From: Methanobacteriota archaeon
Lineage (GTDB): Archaea > Thermoplasmatota > Poseidoniia > Poseidoniales > Thalassarchaeaceae
DNA: 19,527 nucleotides
Reading direction: 5' to 3'
Assembly (NCBI GenBank): GCA_002719615.1
Contig: PBHZ01000015.1
Coordinates: forward strand, 126,353 to 145,879
Shown: piece after piece, positions 6,992-14,833 of the stretch
Position numbering within the stretch: the stretch's first letter is position 1
Layout of the letters: each line of letters opens with the position of its first letter
The notes under the pieces: model-generated
Database searches by the model: none
What the model was told of the DNA's origin: nothing
The model's input: only the letters and a program-made list of their open reading frames with translations
Position numbers and translations under genes: made by a program

Positions 6992-8050
6992 TTAAGTGAT
7001 TTTAAGAGATGGGGTAGCATCTTCATTGAGTGAATTTGTAATGTTATCAACAATTACATTGAATGCCTGTGCTGTCTCTCCTTCGGGCTCAGCAATAATC
7101 CTGTGTACGCCATCATCTCCCCCTCTAACTATTCCTGGGTCGAATGGTAAGGATCCCAAATATGGAACAGATAATTCTTCTGCTGCGGAAAGTCCTCCTC
7201 CCTTCTTGAAAATATCAAGAGTAGTAGACCAATTTCCTTCACCATCAGAAATACAATCTATCGAAATTCCCTCAGGACCCATCAAAGATACTTTAGAATT
7301 AGGTTCGGATTTTCCCCTAATTCTATATCCACTCATATTTTCTACAACACCTAAAACTGGAACAGAAATTGTTTTAGCGAAGTTGATGGATTTCCTACTA
7401 TCTAGCAATGCAACTTCTTGTGGAGTAGTTACTATCACTACGCCATCAATTCCAGGAAGGTGTTGACTTACTGTCAATGGTTCATCGCTAGTACCAGGAG
7501 GGAAATCTACAATTAACGCGTCTAATTTACCCCAAGCAACATCTCCGATGAATTGTTGGATTGCACCTAATTTGATTGGCCCTCGCCATATCACCGGTTT
7601 ATCTGGGTCTTCAATCAAAAAGGCCATTGAAATTACTTTAACTCCGTGTGGGCCTTTTGCAGGAAAAATTTGACCATCTTCTACATTCAAATCCATATCT
7701 TCTAAACCCATCATCTTTGGAATATTTGGCCCAGTAATATCAATATCCATCAACCCTACTTTCAATCCCTTTCTAGCCAATGATAAGGCCAATCCTGCTG
7801 CAACAGTTGATTTGCCAACACCACCTTTTCCTGAGAGAACTAAGATTTTATGCTTTATATCATCGTTTAATTTAGCTATTCGCATCTTTCTTTGCATTTC
7901 CCTATATGCTTGTTCCATCTGTGATTTTTGCTCATTGGTAGCAGTTTCTTGTGTAGATTTTTCTTGTCCAGACCCTTTATGGTGGCTTATTGGAGAATCT
8001 CCCATAACAATTGGAAATGGTAATTGTACTTCAACTATATCCCATGACAA
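6992..8050 (-). CDS. Mrp/NBP35 (ApbC)-type P-loop ATPase without the Fe-S CxxC motif
   Basis: MinD/Mrp-family NTPase (352 aa); relatives carry and deliver Fe-S clusters. The deviant Walker A is SGKGGVGKST (73-82). It is followed by MDIDITGPNIPKMMGL, the Mrp-specific WRGP (155-158), VDFPPGTSDEPLTVSQ (182-197), VVENMSGYR (235-243) and a normal-looking DIFKKGGG plus PYLGSLPFDP. Between MSGYR and DIFKKGGG there is an enlarged segment with no CxxC. The whole protein has only one cysteine (C266), so the usual bridging cluster site is missing. No DUF59 domain precedes the NTPase, only about 65 polar residues. The start is the TTG at 8050 (an in-frame stop precedes it) or the ATG at 8005. It diverges from the ArsC-like gene and lies upstream of the PAP2 gene. 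Confidence 0.9.
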   Translation of the reverse strand: MSWDIVEVQLPFPIVMGDSPISHHKGSGQEKSTQETATNEQKSQMEQAYREMQRKMRIAKLNDDIKHKILVLSGKGGVGKSTVAAGLALSLARKGLKVGLMDIDITGPNIPKMMGLEDMDLNVEDGQIFPAKGPHGVKVISMAFLIEDPDKPVIWRGPIKLGAIQQFIGDVAWGKLDALIVDFPPGTSDEPLTVSQHLPGIDGVVIVTTPQEVALLDSRKSINFAKTISVPVLGVVENMSGYRIRGKSEPNSKVSLMGPEGISIDCISDGEGNWSTTLDIFKKGGGLSAAEELSVPYLGSLPFDPGIVRGGDDGVHRIIAEPEGETAQAFNVIVDNITNSLNEDATPSLKIT

Positions 8051-8083
8051 TCATGAAAAATAAAATTTAATCGATATTTTGAA

Positions 8084-8090
8084 TATATTA
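8084..8090 (+). promoter_or_regulatory. Probable TATA box of the ArsC-like gene
   Basis: TATATTA sits about 20-24 nt before the ATG at 8108, in a very AT-rich 57-bp divergent gap. That spacing suits a leaderless archaeal transcript, and no Shine-Dalgarno sequence precedes the ATG. Confidence 0.4.
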
Positions 8091-8107
8091 GTTAAATTGA
8101 TTAATGT

Positions 8108-8482
8108 ATGGCCAATACAAAGAATGTGAAACTCTTGTTTGTTTGCGTTGGCAATACATGCCGTAGTCAGATGGCTGAAGCAATAGCAAAGGATCTTGGG
8201 CACGAGGCTTCCTCTGCTGGCACCCATCCTGGGAAAAAAATTGCTACTAATGCAATCAAAGTATTATCAGAAATTGGTTTATCTGTTGAAAATCAGTATC
8301 CCAAATCAACTGATGATATTGAAAACCATGGTTTTGATAAAATAATCAGTATGGGATGTGGAGTTGATTGTCCTAACCTAGGAATTTCACAAGATTGGAA
8401 TTTAGAAGACCCTTATGGACGCGAAATAGATTTTTATCGAGAGACTAGAGATAAAATTTTTAATTATCTATCTGATTTATGA
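8108..8482 (+). CDS. ArsC-like arsenate reductase / low-molecular-weight protein tyrosine phosphatase family
   Basis: 124-aa LMW-PTP-fold protein. The P-loop CX5R is CVGNTCR (C13-R19), followed by SQMAEA. C84 and C88 in SMGCGVDCPNL and the acid loop DWNLEDPYG (D101) match the thioredoxin-coupled arsenate reductase subgroup, where a cysteine relay regenerates the enzyme. Reduction of arsenate to arsenite is therefore the best guess. A protein-tyrosine phosphatase role remains possible, because the two distal cysteines are only three residues apart and no arsenite exporter or ArsR regulator is nearby. The start is the ATG at 8108, with a TATA-like element about 22 nt upstream. The gene diverges from the mrp-like gene and lies upstream of tRNA-Gly. 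Confidence 0.85.
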   Translation: MANTKNVKLLFVCVGNTCRSQMAEAIAKDLGHEASSAGTHPGKKIATNAIKVLSEIGLSVENQYPKSTDDIENHGFDKIISMGCGVDCPNLGISQDWNLEDPYGREIDFYRETRDKIFNYLSDL

Positions 8483-8532
8483 TGGTTATTCACCGACGTA
8501 TAGAAAAGTGAATTCCGTTTCCAGTTGGACAT

Positions 8533-8607
8533 ACGAGTGTAGTGTAGTGGTTATCACCGGGCGTTGCCAACGCCTGAACCCGGGTTCAAATCCCGGCACT
8601 CGTACCA
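8533..8607 (+). tRNA. tRNA-Gly(GCC), CCA encoded
   Basis: A full cloverleaf can be drawn. Acceptor stem: ACGAGTG (8533-8539) pairs with CACTCGT (8597-8603). D arm: 8542-8557, with GTG pairing to CAC and a GG in the loop. Anticodon stem: GGGCG (8559-8563) pairs with CGCCT (8571-8575) around the loop TTGCCAA, giving anticodon GCC at 8566-8568. T arm: CCGGG/CCCGG with loop TTCAAAT. The discriminator is A8604 and the CCA at 8605-8607 is encoded. There is no intron. It decodes GGC (and GGU). The acceptor begins with A1:U72 rather than the usual G1:C72 for glycine. It ends 11 bp before the stop of the opposing surface-protein gene. Confidence 0.93.
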
Positions 8608-8618
8608 TTTTCAGAAAG

Positions 8619-11600
8619 TTATAATTCTGAATTTTTCAATAAATGATATGCTCCACCGAATCCAATTAATAATAAAATTAGCATCAAAAATGATATTAAA
8701 AACATCGAATTTTCTGATAGCCAATTATCAAATTCAGAATTATCGGTGTTACCCCTTTCTAAAATTAGGGTGTGTTCTTGCGATTCTGTCGGGGTTATTG
8801 AGAGAAAAGTATCAGTAGCCCGTATCAATATTGTGAATTCTCCTTCTGATAATGTGTTTCTAACATCAAAAGAAATGGTATATATGTTGTCATTGGCTAT
8901 TCTATCTCCATTATTGCCATTATCCTCCAACAATAGCCATGAATTGGAACTACCTATTGGGGCTAATCTACCAATTTTAATCTGCGCTGAAGAAATATCA
9001 TCCACATCATTTATTGTGACTTCAAGTGTATGTGTTAATGGATCACCACTTTCAGGTATGAGAATTTTACTTACAATTTGACTATTTCTATATAGTGTAA
9101 TATTATTTATTGATGGTGCATCATTTAAAATTGTAAGTCTGTTTGAATCTTTGATTTGTCCATTGAGAAATATCTTAGAAGTTGTTCTAGATTCCCCAGT
9201 ACTATCTACGAGTCTTATCATCAAATTTCTCTCACCGGGAGTAAAAGCCTCGGGAATAATAAAATCGCCAATCCATAATTCTCCGACTAATTCTAAAACA
9301 GTAAGTCCTCCTCCATTACCAAACATGTCAATAGATACAGAATCAACACCATTGCCGTCAACTGCCTTTATTGAAACGGATACCACCTCACCTCTGAAAA
9401 CTTGGTCTGGAGTAAAATCGATTGAAAGCATCCTTGGAGGTTCATTGAGAACTAATATAGTAATATTTTGAGTTACAGTTGTCCATATATCTTGTAATGT
9501 TACAGGTATCTCGATAACACCGTATTGTAATCCATTATGTATTATTTCAGTAGTCCAAATATTATCCCTTATCACTAGATCTCCATTTAATCCTGAATCA
9601 GAAAGCGCTATTTTTCCTAATCCTAGAGCAGAAAAATCTGCCATTACCGAAATCACATCAGTATCTATATCAGTAACTAAAATTTCTAGATTAGCCTTAC
9701 CACCTTCATTGAATAAAAAACCTTCTCTAAACCTAATAGATGAGTTTGAAGATGTGTTTATGATAGGAGCAGAATTTTCACTTAAAGTTATTATTGAGGG
9801 ATATAATATAGTATCTGTTAGTTGATATTCTAGGAATCTTATGCTTTCATTATTTGAATCTCCATTACCGAAATCTACAGTTCGATATACTTCATGTAAT
9901 AAACCTGCAAGTAATCCCTCATTTACTACGCTACCAAAGGCAGTATTAGAATTGAAATAAGTACCTTCCCAAAGAGCAATTGAAACTGTATGGGAATCTA
10001 TATTTACAGTATTCAAATCAACTACACTTACTTCAAGAGGGAGTGCTAAATTTCCAATTAGATGGAAATTATCTCCTAAAAATAATATTTCAGGACACAA
10101 TCCAGTTTCCCTAGATATTGGATTAGAAAATATAGATTCTGAAGCAGGAGGTTGTGGCTGGATAATTGTGGGAGAATTTGGAGGATATTCATATTGAATA
10201 GAGCCATTATCCTCAACATATTCATACTTCAAGATTCTATTATCCCAATCTTCTTGAGGTACTGTGTACTCATATGTAAGATTGTGTTCTGAGATAAATT
10301 CTTGATCTATTGGGCCTATTGGAGTAGCTGAAACATTAAACCAAAATTCATTTCTTATTTTATCTGCTTCAAAATACTCTCCACTCTCATTTGCATAAGC
10401 ATCGGAATCTACTATTTCTCTGACTATTCCAAAACTACCTTCAGCGTCTCCACTGTAACTTCCATCTACTATTATCGTATCAGAAACTGTTTCGCCGCCC
10501 ACTGATTCCATATTAATAACAGGAATAGTGCCATTTACTTCTATGTATGGAGATTCAGACGCTATGAAATCAAAATTTCCAGCACCGGACATTTTCATAT
10601 ACTGATGTTCGCGTATTCCATCTTCCCATCTTTCACTAGTCATGAAATCATCTAATTCAAATGAAAAAGATTCACCAAAGCCACTAATTCTTACAGAAAC
10701 ATTAGCCTCTACTTGAGTATCTTGTAAACGTCTAAAACCGTTTTCATCCCAGGTCTCATAATAAAATAGAGATATTTCTCCAAATCCTCCTTCAGAACTA
10801 TCATTAGAACCTCCGTTAAAAGAAAGCCAACCAGATGCTTCTATTCTGATACGCTCAGTGAGGGTATTTTCTGACCATGAACGAACAATAAATGCATCCT
10901 TAACTTGTGCTTCTATTAACAAACCCTCTCCTTCTTCAGAGTCCGAGAGAAATATTGAGCCGCTGCCCAACATTTCGAAATCTTGTGTAATTAACTCTGA
11001 GCCATCATATGATTCATTTAGCCAAACTTTACTCAAATCTAAGGAAAGAGTGGTCGTTCTTACTCCGTCGGACAAATCAAGTAATAGTGAACCATTACCC
11101 AATTCATTTGATTCTAGTAATGAATTAGTTCTTTTTTGCCAACCTCTGCCTTCAAATAGAATTGATTGATTAGTATCTGTTTGTCCCCCCTCCATTGACC
11201 AAATAGTTTCTCTTGTTACTTCATGATCAGAAATTGGTTGATTCCATTGAGTTATTGATAATTCTCTTGCACATGATGTTTCACTAGTTTCAACAAATAA
11301 AATTATTTTATCAGTAAATAGGGGTTGAGAATTTAAAACAATATCAATGACCCCTCCTGCATTTACAGATGTAATTTCTTCTTGAGATAAAATATCTAAT
11401 CCATTACGTAGATGTTGTGCTTGAATGGAAACTCCTCCAGGAGAAGTACCGTTGACATAAATTGGTTCGAAATTGACAATATAGCGATGAATAATTTCTG
11501 TTGTAATATTAGACTCAAGGCTATTATATTGGACGTCCCAATCTACCAAAATCTCACAAGTTCTTTCCATATTTGCATCTTCACCAAAGGCATTCATAGG

Positions 11601-11690
11601 GGTAATACTACAAATAAGAATGATGAAAATCAATACAGGTACTTTTTGACTGGTCACAATTAATGGATAACCTATTGACCTTTGAATCAA
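8619..11690 (-). CDS. Large exported, C-terminally anchored surface protein with Ig-like domains
   Basis: 1023-aa protein. An N-terminal hydrophobic run (about 18-32, VLIFIILICSI) before MNAFGED looks like a signal peptide. A single TM near the C-terminus (about 996-1015) with a short KNSEL-type tail would anchor it, leaving about 950 residues outside. The body is acidic, beta-rich in appearance and dense in N-x-S/T sequons. From about residue 660 on there are at least three consecutive Ig/cadherin-like units, each with phrases such as VTDIDTDVISV, KAVDGNGVDSVSIDM and TINDVDDISSAQIKIG. The N-terminal half is not recognised. The opening codon is TTG at 11690; internal GTG/TTG starts before the signal core are possible. 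It lies 21 bp after a small conserved gene. A surface-layer or adhesion role is inference. Confidence 0.8.
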   Translation of the reverse strand: MIQRSIGYPLIVTSQKVPVLIFIILICSITPMNAFGEDANMERTCEILVDWDVQYNSLESNITTEIIHRYIVNFEPIYVNGTSPGGVSIQAQHLRNGLDILSQEEITSVNAGGVIDIVLNSQPLFTDKIILFVETSETSCARELSITQWNQPISDHEVTRETIWSMEGGQTDTNQSILFEGRGWQKRTNSLLESNELGNGSLLLDLSDGVRTTTLSLDLSKVWLNESYDGSELITQDFEMLGSGSIFLSDSEEGEGLLIEAQVKDAFIVRSWSENTLTERIRIEASGWLSFNGGSNDSSEGGFGEISLFYYETWDENGFRRLQDTQVEANVSVRISGFGESFSFELDDFMTSERWEDGIREHQYMKMSGAGNFDFIASESPYIEVNGTIPVINMESVGGETVSDTIIVDGSYSGDAEGSFGIVREIVDSDAYANESGEYFEADKIRNEFWFNVSATPIGPIDQEFISEHNLTYEYTVPQEDWDNRILKYEYVEDNGSIQYEYPPNSPTIIQPQPPASESIFSNPISRETGLCPEILFLGDNFHLIGNLALPLEVSVVDLNTVNIDSHTVSIALWEGTYFNSNTAFGSVVNEGLLAGLLHEVYRTVDFGNGDSNNESIRFLEYQLTDTILYPSIITLSENSAPIINTSSNSSIRFREGFLFNEGGKANLEILVTDIDTDVISVMADFSALGLGKIALSDSGLNGDLVIRDNIWTTEIIHNGLQYGVIEIPVTLQDIWTTVTQNITILVLNEPPRMLSIDFTPDQVFRGEVVSVSIKAVDGNGVDSVSIDMFGNGGGLTVLELVGELWIGDFIIPEAFTPGERNLMIRLVDSTGESRTTSKIFLNGQIKDSNRLTILNDAPSINNITLYRNSQIVSKILIPESGDPLTHTLEVTINDVDDISSAQIKIGRLAPIGSSNSWLLLEDNGNNGDRIANDNIYTISFDVRNTLSEGEFTILIRATDTFLSITPTESQEHTLILERGNTDNSEFDNWLSENSMFLISFLMLILLLIGFGGAYHLLKNSEL

Positions 11691-11711
11691 ACGGTAGGTT
11701 GCTCTTAATTA

Positions 11712-12170
11712 TCAGAACAGTGGCTCTTCATAATCATCATCAATACCAGAACGTTCTCTCCATAATTCAGTAGGGACATCATCATATACCCCTGCATATG
11801 GATCCTCATCAATCAAAGATTGTTGATTTTTTGCGGCCTCCGCTGCAGCAAGTGCAAATGCTTCAGCACTGGCTTTGAATTTCCAATAATGAATTCGCCA
11901 TTCTCTACCATCCCATAATGTGGTTTCTTCTGATTCTGTGGTTAGCAAATCATAATCTTGTAATTGATAAAATAAGTTCCTATCTGTTGGTTCTAAAGCA
12001 TTATCTATTATTCTATTTGAAAAACCAAAAAATCCGAGTGCGTGTTCAGCTATATTTTCAGCTACAACGGTTTCCATATCCATATCAACTTTGGTCCTTA
12101 TTGCTTGAGTTAATTGTGCCAAAGTCAGACCCATTACAATAATTCCTCTACGGGTTGGGGCGGAGGGCAT
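11712..12170 (-). CDS. Small conserved euryarchaeal protein (DUF6015-like, tentative)
   Basis: 152-aa soluble acidic protein. Residues about 15-105 look like a compact helical domain, with LTLAQLTQAIRTKVDMD, FFGFSNRIIDNALEP, DRNLFYQLQDYDLL and the motif TTLWDGREWRIHYW. I recall a family with these features in Thermoplasmatota genomes (DUF6015), but cannot confirm the assignment here. Next comes an Ala-rich helix (about 110-126), then an acidic tail with DEDPY and DDDYEEPLF. The start is the ATG at 12170 or the ATG at 12134 (M13, just before the conserved part). It diverges from the ureohydrolase gene and sits 21 bp upstream of the large surface-protein gene, so the two are probably co-transcribed. 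Its function is unknown; a small helical DNA- or protein-binding role is possible. Confidence 0.7.
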   Translation of the reverse strand: MPSAPTRRGIIVMGLTLAQLTQAIRTKVDMDMETVVAENIAEHALGFFGFSNRIIDNALEPTDRNLFYQLQDYDLLTTESEETTLWDGREWRIHYWKFKASAEAFALAAAEAAKNQQSLIDEDPYAGVYDDVPTELWRERSGIDDDYEEPLF

Positions 12171-12256
12171 CGTTATTTCAAATATCTCACTTAAAGTGTA
12201 GTTTTCAAGAGAAATAATTCCGAAGTGATTAATCTTAAGATGCTATCGGGACATTT

Positions 12257-13174
12257 ATGGAAGACTTTGGGAATGGGAGATTTCTTGGTTTGGAAGAGGT
12301 TGCGAAAGGCCCTTACGATTTGGTAATATTACCTATTCCTTTGGAAATGACAGTTAGTTGGATGGAAGGTACTTCAAATGGCCCAAGTGCTTGCATAGAA
12401 GCTAGTTCTCAAGTTGAATTATTTGATCCCATTTTGGATTCTGAAATCCCATGTGGATTATCTTTTCACACAGCTAAGGAGTGGGAATCTGAAGAGGTTA
12501 CTTTGAGAAAACAATTAAATTCAATTCAGGACTATGTCAAACCCTGGATTGATGGATGTCAATTTCCAATCATTTTAGGAGGAGAACATGGAATTTTACT
12601 CCCTATAATTGAGGTTTTAGAGAACCATCCAGAAGTTGATGATTTGAGTCAGATTACTCTGATACAAATAGATGCACATGCAGATTTAAGAGATACTCTA
12701 AATGAAGAACGATTTTCTCATGGTACGGTAATAAAAAGATGTTTGGACGAAGGGGTTGGTAGGGTTATCCAGATAGGAATTAGAGCATATAGTGAAGAAG
12801 AGTCAAGAATAATCAATGATGATGATAGGATAGAAACTTGGTTTGCTAGAGATATACTCGGCGTAATGGAAAGAAATACTGGTTGGCCAAAATTAGTAAA
12901 GCGTATTTCAGAACTTGAAGGCCCGATTTGGATCACATTTGACATTGACGGCTTAGATGGTGGCTTGGTCCCCTCTACAGGAACGCCTGTTCCTGGAGGA
13001 TTGTCATATTGGGCAGCGGTTGAATTAATAGAAAGAGTCTTTAAATCAGAAAAAACAAAAGTCATTGGTGCAGATATCAATGAAATTGCCCCAGGAATCG
13101 ATAATAGATTGACTCAATTTAATGCAGCTTTGATTGCAACAAAAATAATTGCGTGTCATATTTCGACACTTTAA
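12257..13174 (+). CDS. speB: Agmatinase/arginase-family ureohydrolase
   Basis: Binuclear manganese hydrolase (305 aa) removing urea from a guanidino substrate; agmatine to putrescine is the usual archaeal reaction. Metal ligands are all present: H111 in GGEHG, D139/H141/D143 in IDAHADLRD, and D229/D231 in FDIDGLD. HGTVIKR (155-161) and E276 in NEIAP, the guanidinium-binding Glu, are also kept. Family motifs are altered: GGDHS reads GGEHG, and the DP...PGTGTPxPGG loop reads DGGLVPSTGTPVPGG. Substrate specificity is therefore less sure than the fold. The ATG at 12257 has no Shine-Dalgarno sequence; a weak AT-rich element about 24 nt upstream suggests a leaderless message. It diverges from the DUF6015-like gene. 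No other polyamine gene is in the window. Confidence 0.9.
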   Translation: MEDFGNGRFLGLEEVAKGPYDLVILPIPLEMTVSWMEGTSNGPSACIEASSQVELFDPILDSEIPCGLSFHTAKEWESEEVTLRKQLNSIQDYVKPWIDGCQFPIILGGEHGILLPIIEVLENHPEVDDLSQITLIQIDAHADLRDTLNEERFSHGTVIKRCLDEGVGRVIQIGIRAYSEEESRIINDDDRIETWFARDILGVMERNTGWPKLVKRISELEGPIWITFDIDGLDGGLVPSTGTPVPGGLSYWAAVELIERVFKSEKTKVIGADINEIAPGIDNRLTQFNAALIATKIIACHISTL

Positions 13175-13306
13175 TTTAGTATGATCTAGAAAATAACATT
13201 TTAAGGCACAATTATTTTATTCGTTATTTTAAAAAATGGTATTAAAATATATTTTTGTAAGGTAAATTTTGTATACAAGTAATTAAACGGGCATTTAGGC
13301 GTATTA
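13175..13306. promoter_or_regulatory. AT-rich gap before the aminopeptidase gene, probable promoter
   Basis: 132 bp, very AT-rich, with no open frame or RNA gene seen. ATTAAAATATATTTTT at about 13241-13256 is the best TATA candidate, but it lies more than 50 nt before the ATG, which implies a leader if used. T-runs after the ureohydrolase stop could serve as an archaeal terminator. Confidence 0.35.
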
Positions 13307-14833
13307 ATGAAATGGAAAATAAATGAGATTAATAAAGTAGGCATGCAATTAGTACTTCCATTATTCGAAGGAGTCGGTAAAGCTCCAAATAATTCACTAA
13401 ATGGTTTGAATAGAAAGCAACGCAGTTTGATTAGAGCCGCTATTTCCTCAAAGGACTTTGAAGGTAAAAAGGGTCAAAGATTATCTGTTTGGACAGAGGG
13501 TTGTAGAGTATTACTTGTTGGAATGGGGAAAAAGGAAAAGATTACAGGAAAATTGATTCGAAATACTGGAGCCAGAACCATTGGAATATTATCAAAGAAA
13601 AAAGGAGTAGAGATAACGGTTAGATTTACTTCTGGTTGGAACTTAGAAAATATGCTAATATTTTCAGAGGGGATGATGTTAAGAGATTATAGTTTTGATG
13701 AACATAAAAAATCTAATGAAGAGGAAATTTCTGATCCTTGGAATGTAGATTTTCAGGCCAACAATAGATATCAAGAATCTTTAGAAATAGGTTTGAAGAG
13801 AATCAATTCTATAGTAGGAGGAGTTCATCTTGCTAGAGATTTAGGTAATGAACCTGCTAATATATTATACCCTATGGAATTTGCAAATAGAGCCATTAAA
13901 TGGGCTAAGGACAAGAATAATGTGAGAGTTGAAGTTTATGATTGGGCAAAATTACAAGAATTAGGAATGGGTGGTTTAGTAAATGTAGGCAAAGGAAGTG
14001 ATAGGAAGCCGTGTATGGTTTTGTTCACTCTTAATCCAGATAAAGATGTAGATATTCGTAGGCCGTGCATAGTAGGTAAAGGTATTACATTTGATACTGG
14101 AGGAATTTCAATTAAACCGACCAATGGGATGTGGGATATGAAATATGATATGTGTGGTGCAGCAACCGTATTTGGTCTAATGGAGGCATTATGGTCAACT
14201 GGATACAAGAAGAGAGTGAATGGGATTGCGTGTTTGGCTGAGAATATGCCTGGTTCGGGTGCTTACAGACCCGGTGACGTCATACCGACATATTCTGGAA
14301 AAACTATTGAGATATTTAGTACAGACGCAGAAGGAAGAAATGTTTTAGCCGATGGATTATGGAAAGCAGGTGAATTTAATCCTGAATACATTATTGATTT
14401 GGCTACCCTGACAGGAGCAGTTGTAGTGGCTTTAGGAAATCAAATAACTGGGATGTGGAGTAACAATAACTCATTGCAGAAAAAATTTAAAAATGCAGCA
14501 AAAATTGAGGGTGAAAGTGTCTGGAGAATGCCGTTAAATTCAGATTTTGAGAAATATATGACTGATTCTGCATTTGCAGATGTCAGAAATGGATCTGCAG
14601 GGGGAAGAGCCGGATCTTCAAACTCTGCAGCAGCTTTTCTGAAACAATTTGTCCCAAACTATAATTTTGACAAAGAAGGAGAACAAATTCCCTGGATTCA
14701 TCTAGACATAGCGGGTACTGCATGGGGGCCGGGAGGTAAAGCTAGATCAGAAGCAAGTAATCCTTTATTCAAATATGGTACATCAGGAGTGCATGTAAAG
14801 ACGCTGCATAGAATGATTACAGAAAATGACTAA
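13307..14833 (+). CDS. pepA: Leucyl aminopeptidase, peptidase family M17
   Basis: Cytosolic two-metal aminopeptidase (508 aa) trimming N-terminal residues from peptides, probably as a hexamer. The C-terminal catalytic domain has every key residue: K258 and D263 in VGKGITFDTGG, catalytic K270 in ISIKP, D281 in MKYDMCGAA, D340/E342 and catalytic R344 in STDAEGRNVLADGL, then DLATLTGA. The N-terminal domain is divergent, as usual in M17. About 20 residues rich in Glu, Lys and Asn (131-150) link it to the catalytic domain, whose start shows ARDLGNEPANILYP. The ATG at 13307 is used; a later ATG (M13) is possible. Its last 4 bp overlap the end of the convergent dnaK gene. A peptide-recycling role beside the chaperone locus is plausible. 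Confidence 0.95.
   Translation: MKWKINEINKVGMQLVLPLFEGVGKAPNNSLNGLNRKQRSLIRAAISSKDFEGKKGQRLSVWTEGCRVLLVGMGKKEKITGKLIRNTGARTIGILSKKKGVEITVRFTSGWNLENMLIFSEGMMLRDYSFDEHKKSNEEEISDPWNVDFQANNRYQESLEIGLKRINSIVGGVHLARDLGNEPANILYPMEFANRAIKWAKDKNNVRVEVYDWAKLQELGMGGLVNVGKGSDRKPCMVLFTLNPDKDVDIRRPCIVGKGITFDTGGISIKPTNGMWDMKYDMCGAATVFGLMEALWSTGYKKRVNGIACLAENMPGSGAYRPGDVIPTYSGKTIEIFSTDAEGRNVLADGLWKAGEFNPEYIIDLATLTGAVVVALGNQITGMWSNNNSLQKKFKNAAKIEGESVWRMPLNSDFEKYMTDSAFADVRNGSAGGRAGSSNSAAAFLKQFVPNYNFDKEGEQIPWIHLDIAGTAWGPGGKARSEASNPLFKYGTSGVHVKTLHRMITEND

Noticed and set aside
6996..7466. 156-codon plus-strand open frame inside the mrp-like gene
   Set aside because: Antisense shadow of a clearly conserved ATPase; no recognisable domain.
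8564..8818. 84-codon open frame starting inside tRNA-Gly
   Set aside because: It begins in the anticodon loop of the tRNA and runs antisense to the end of the surface-protein gene; no homology or start signal.
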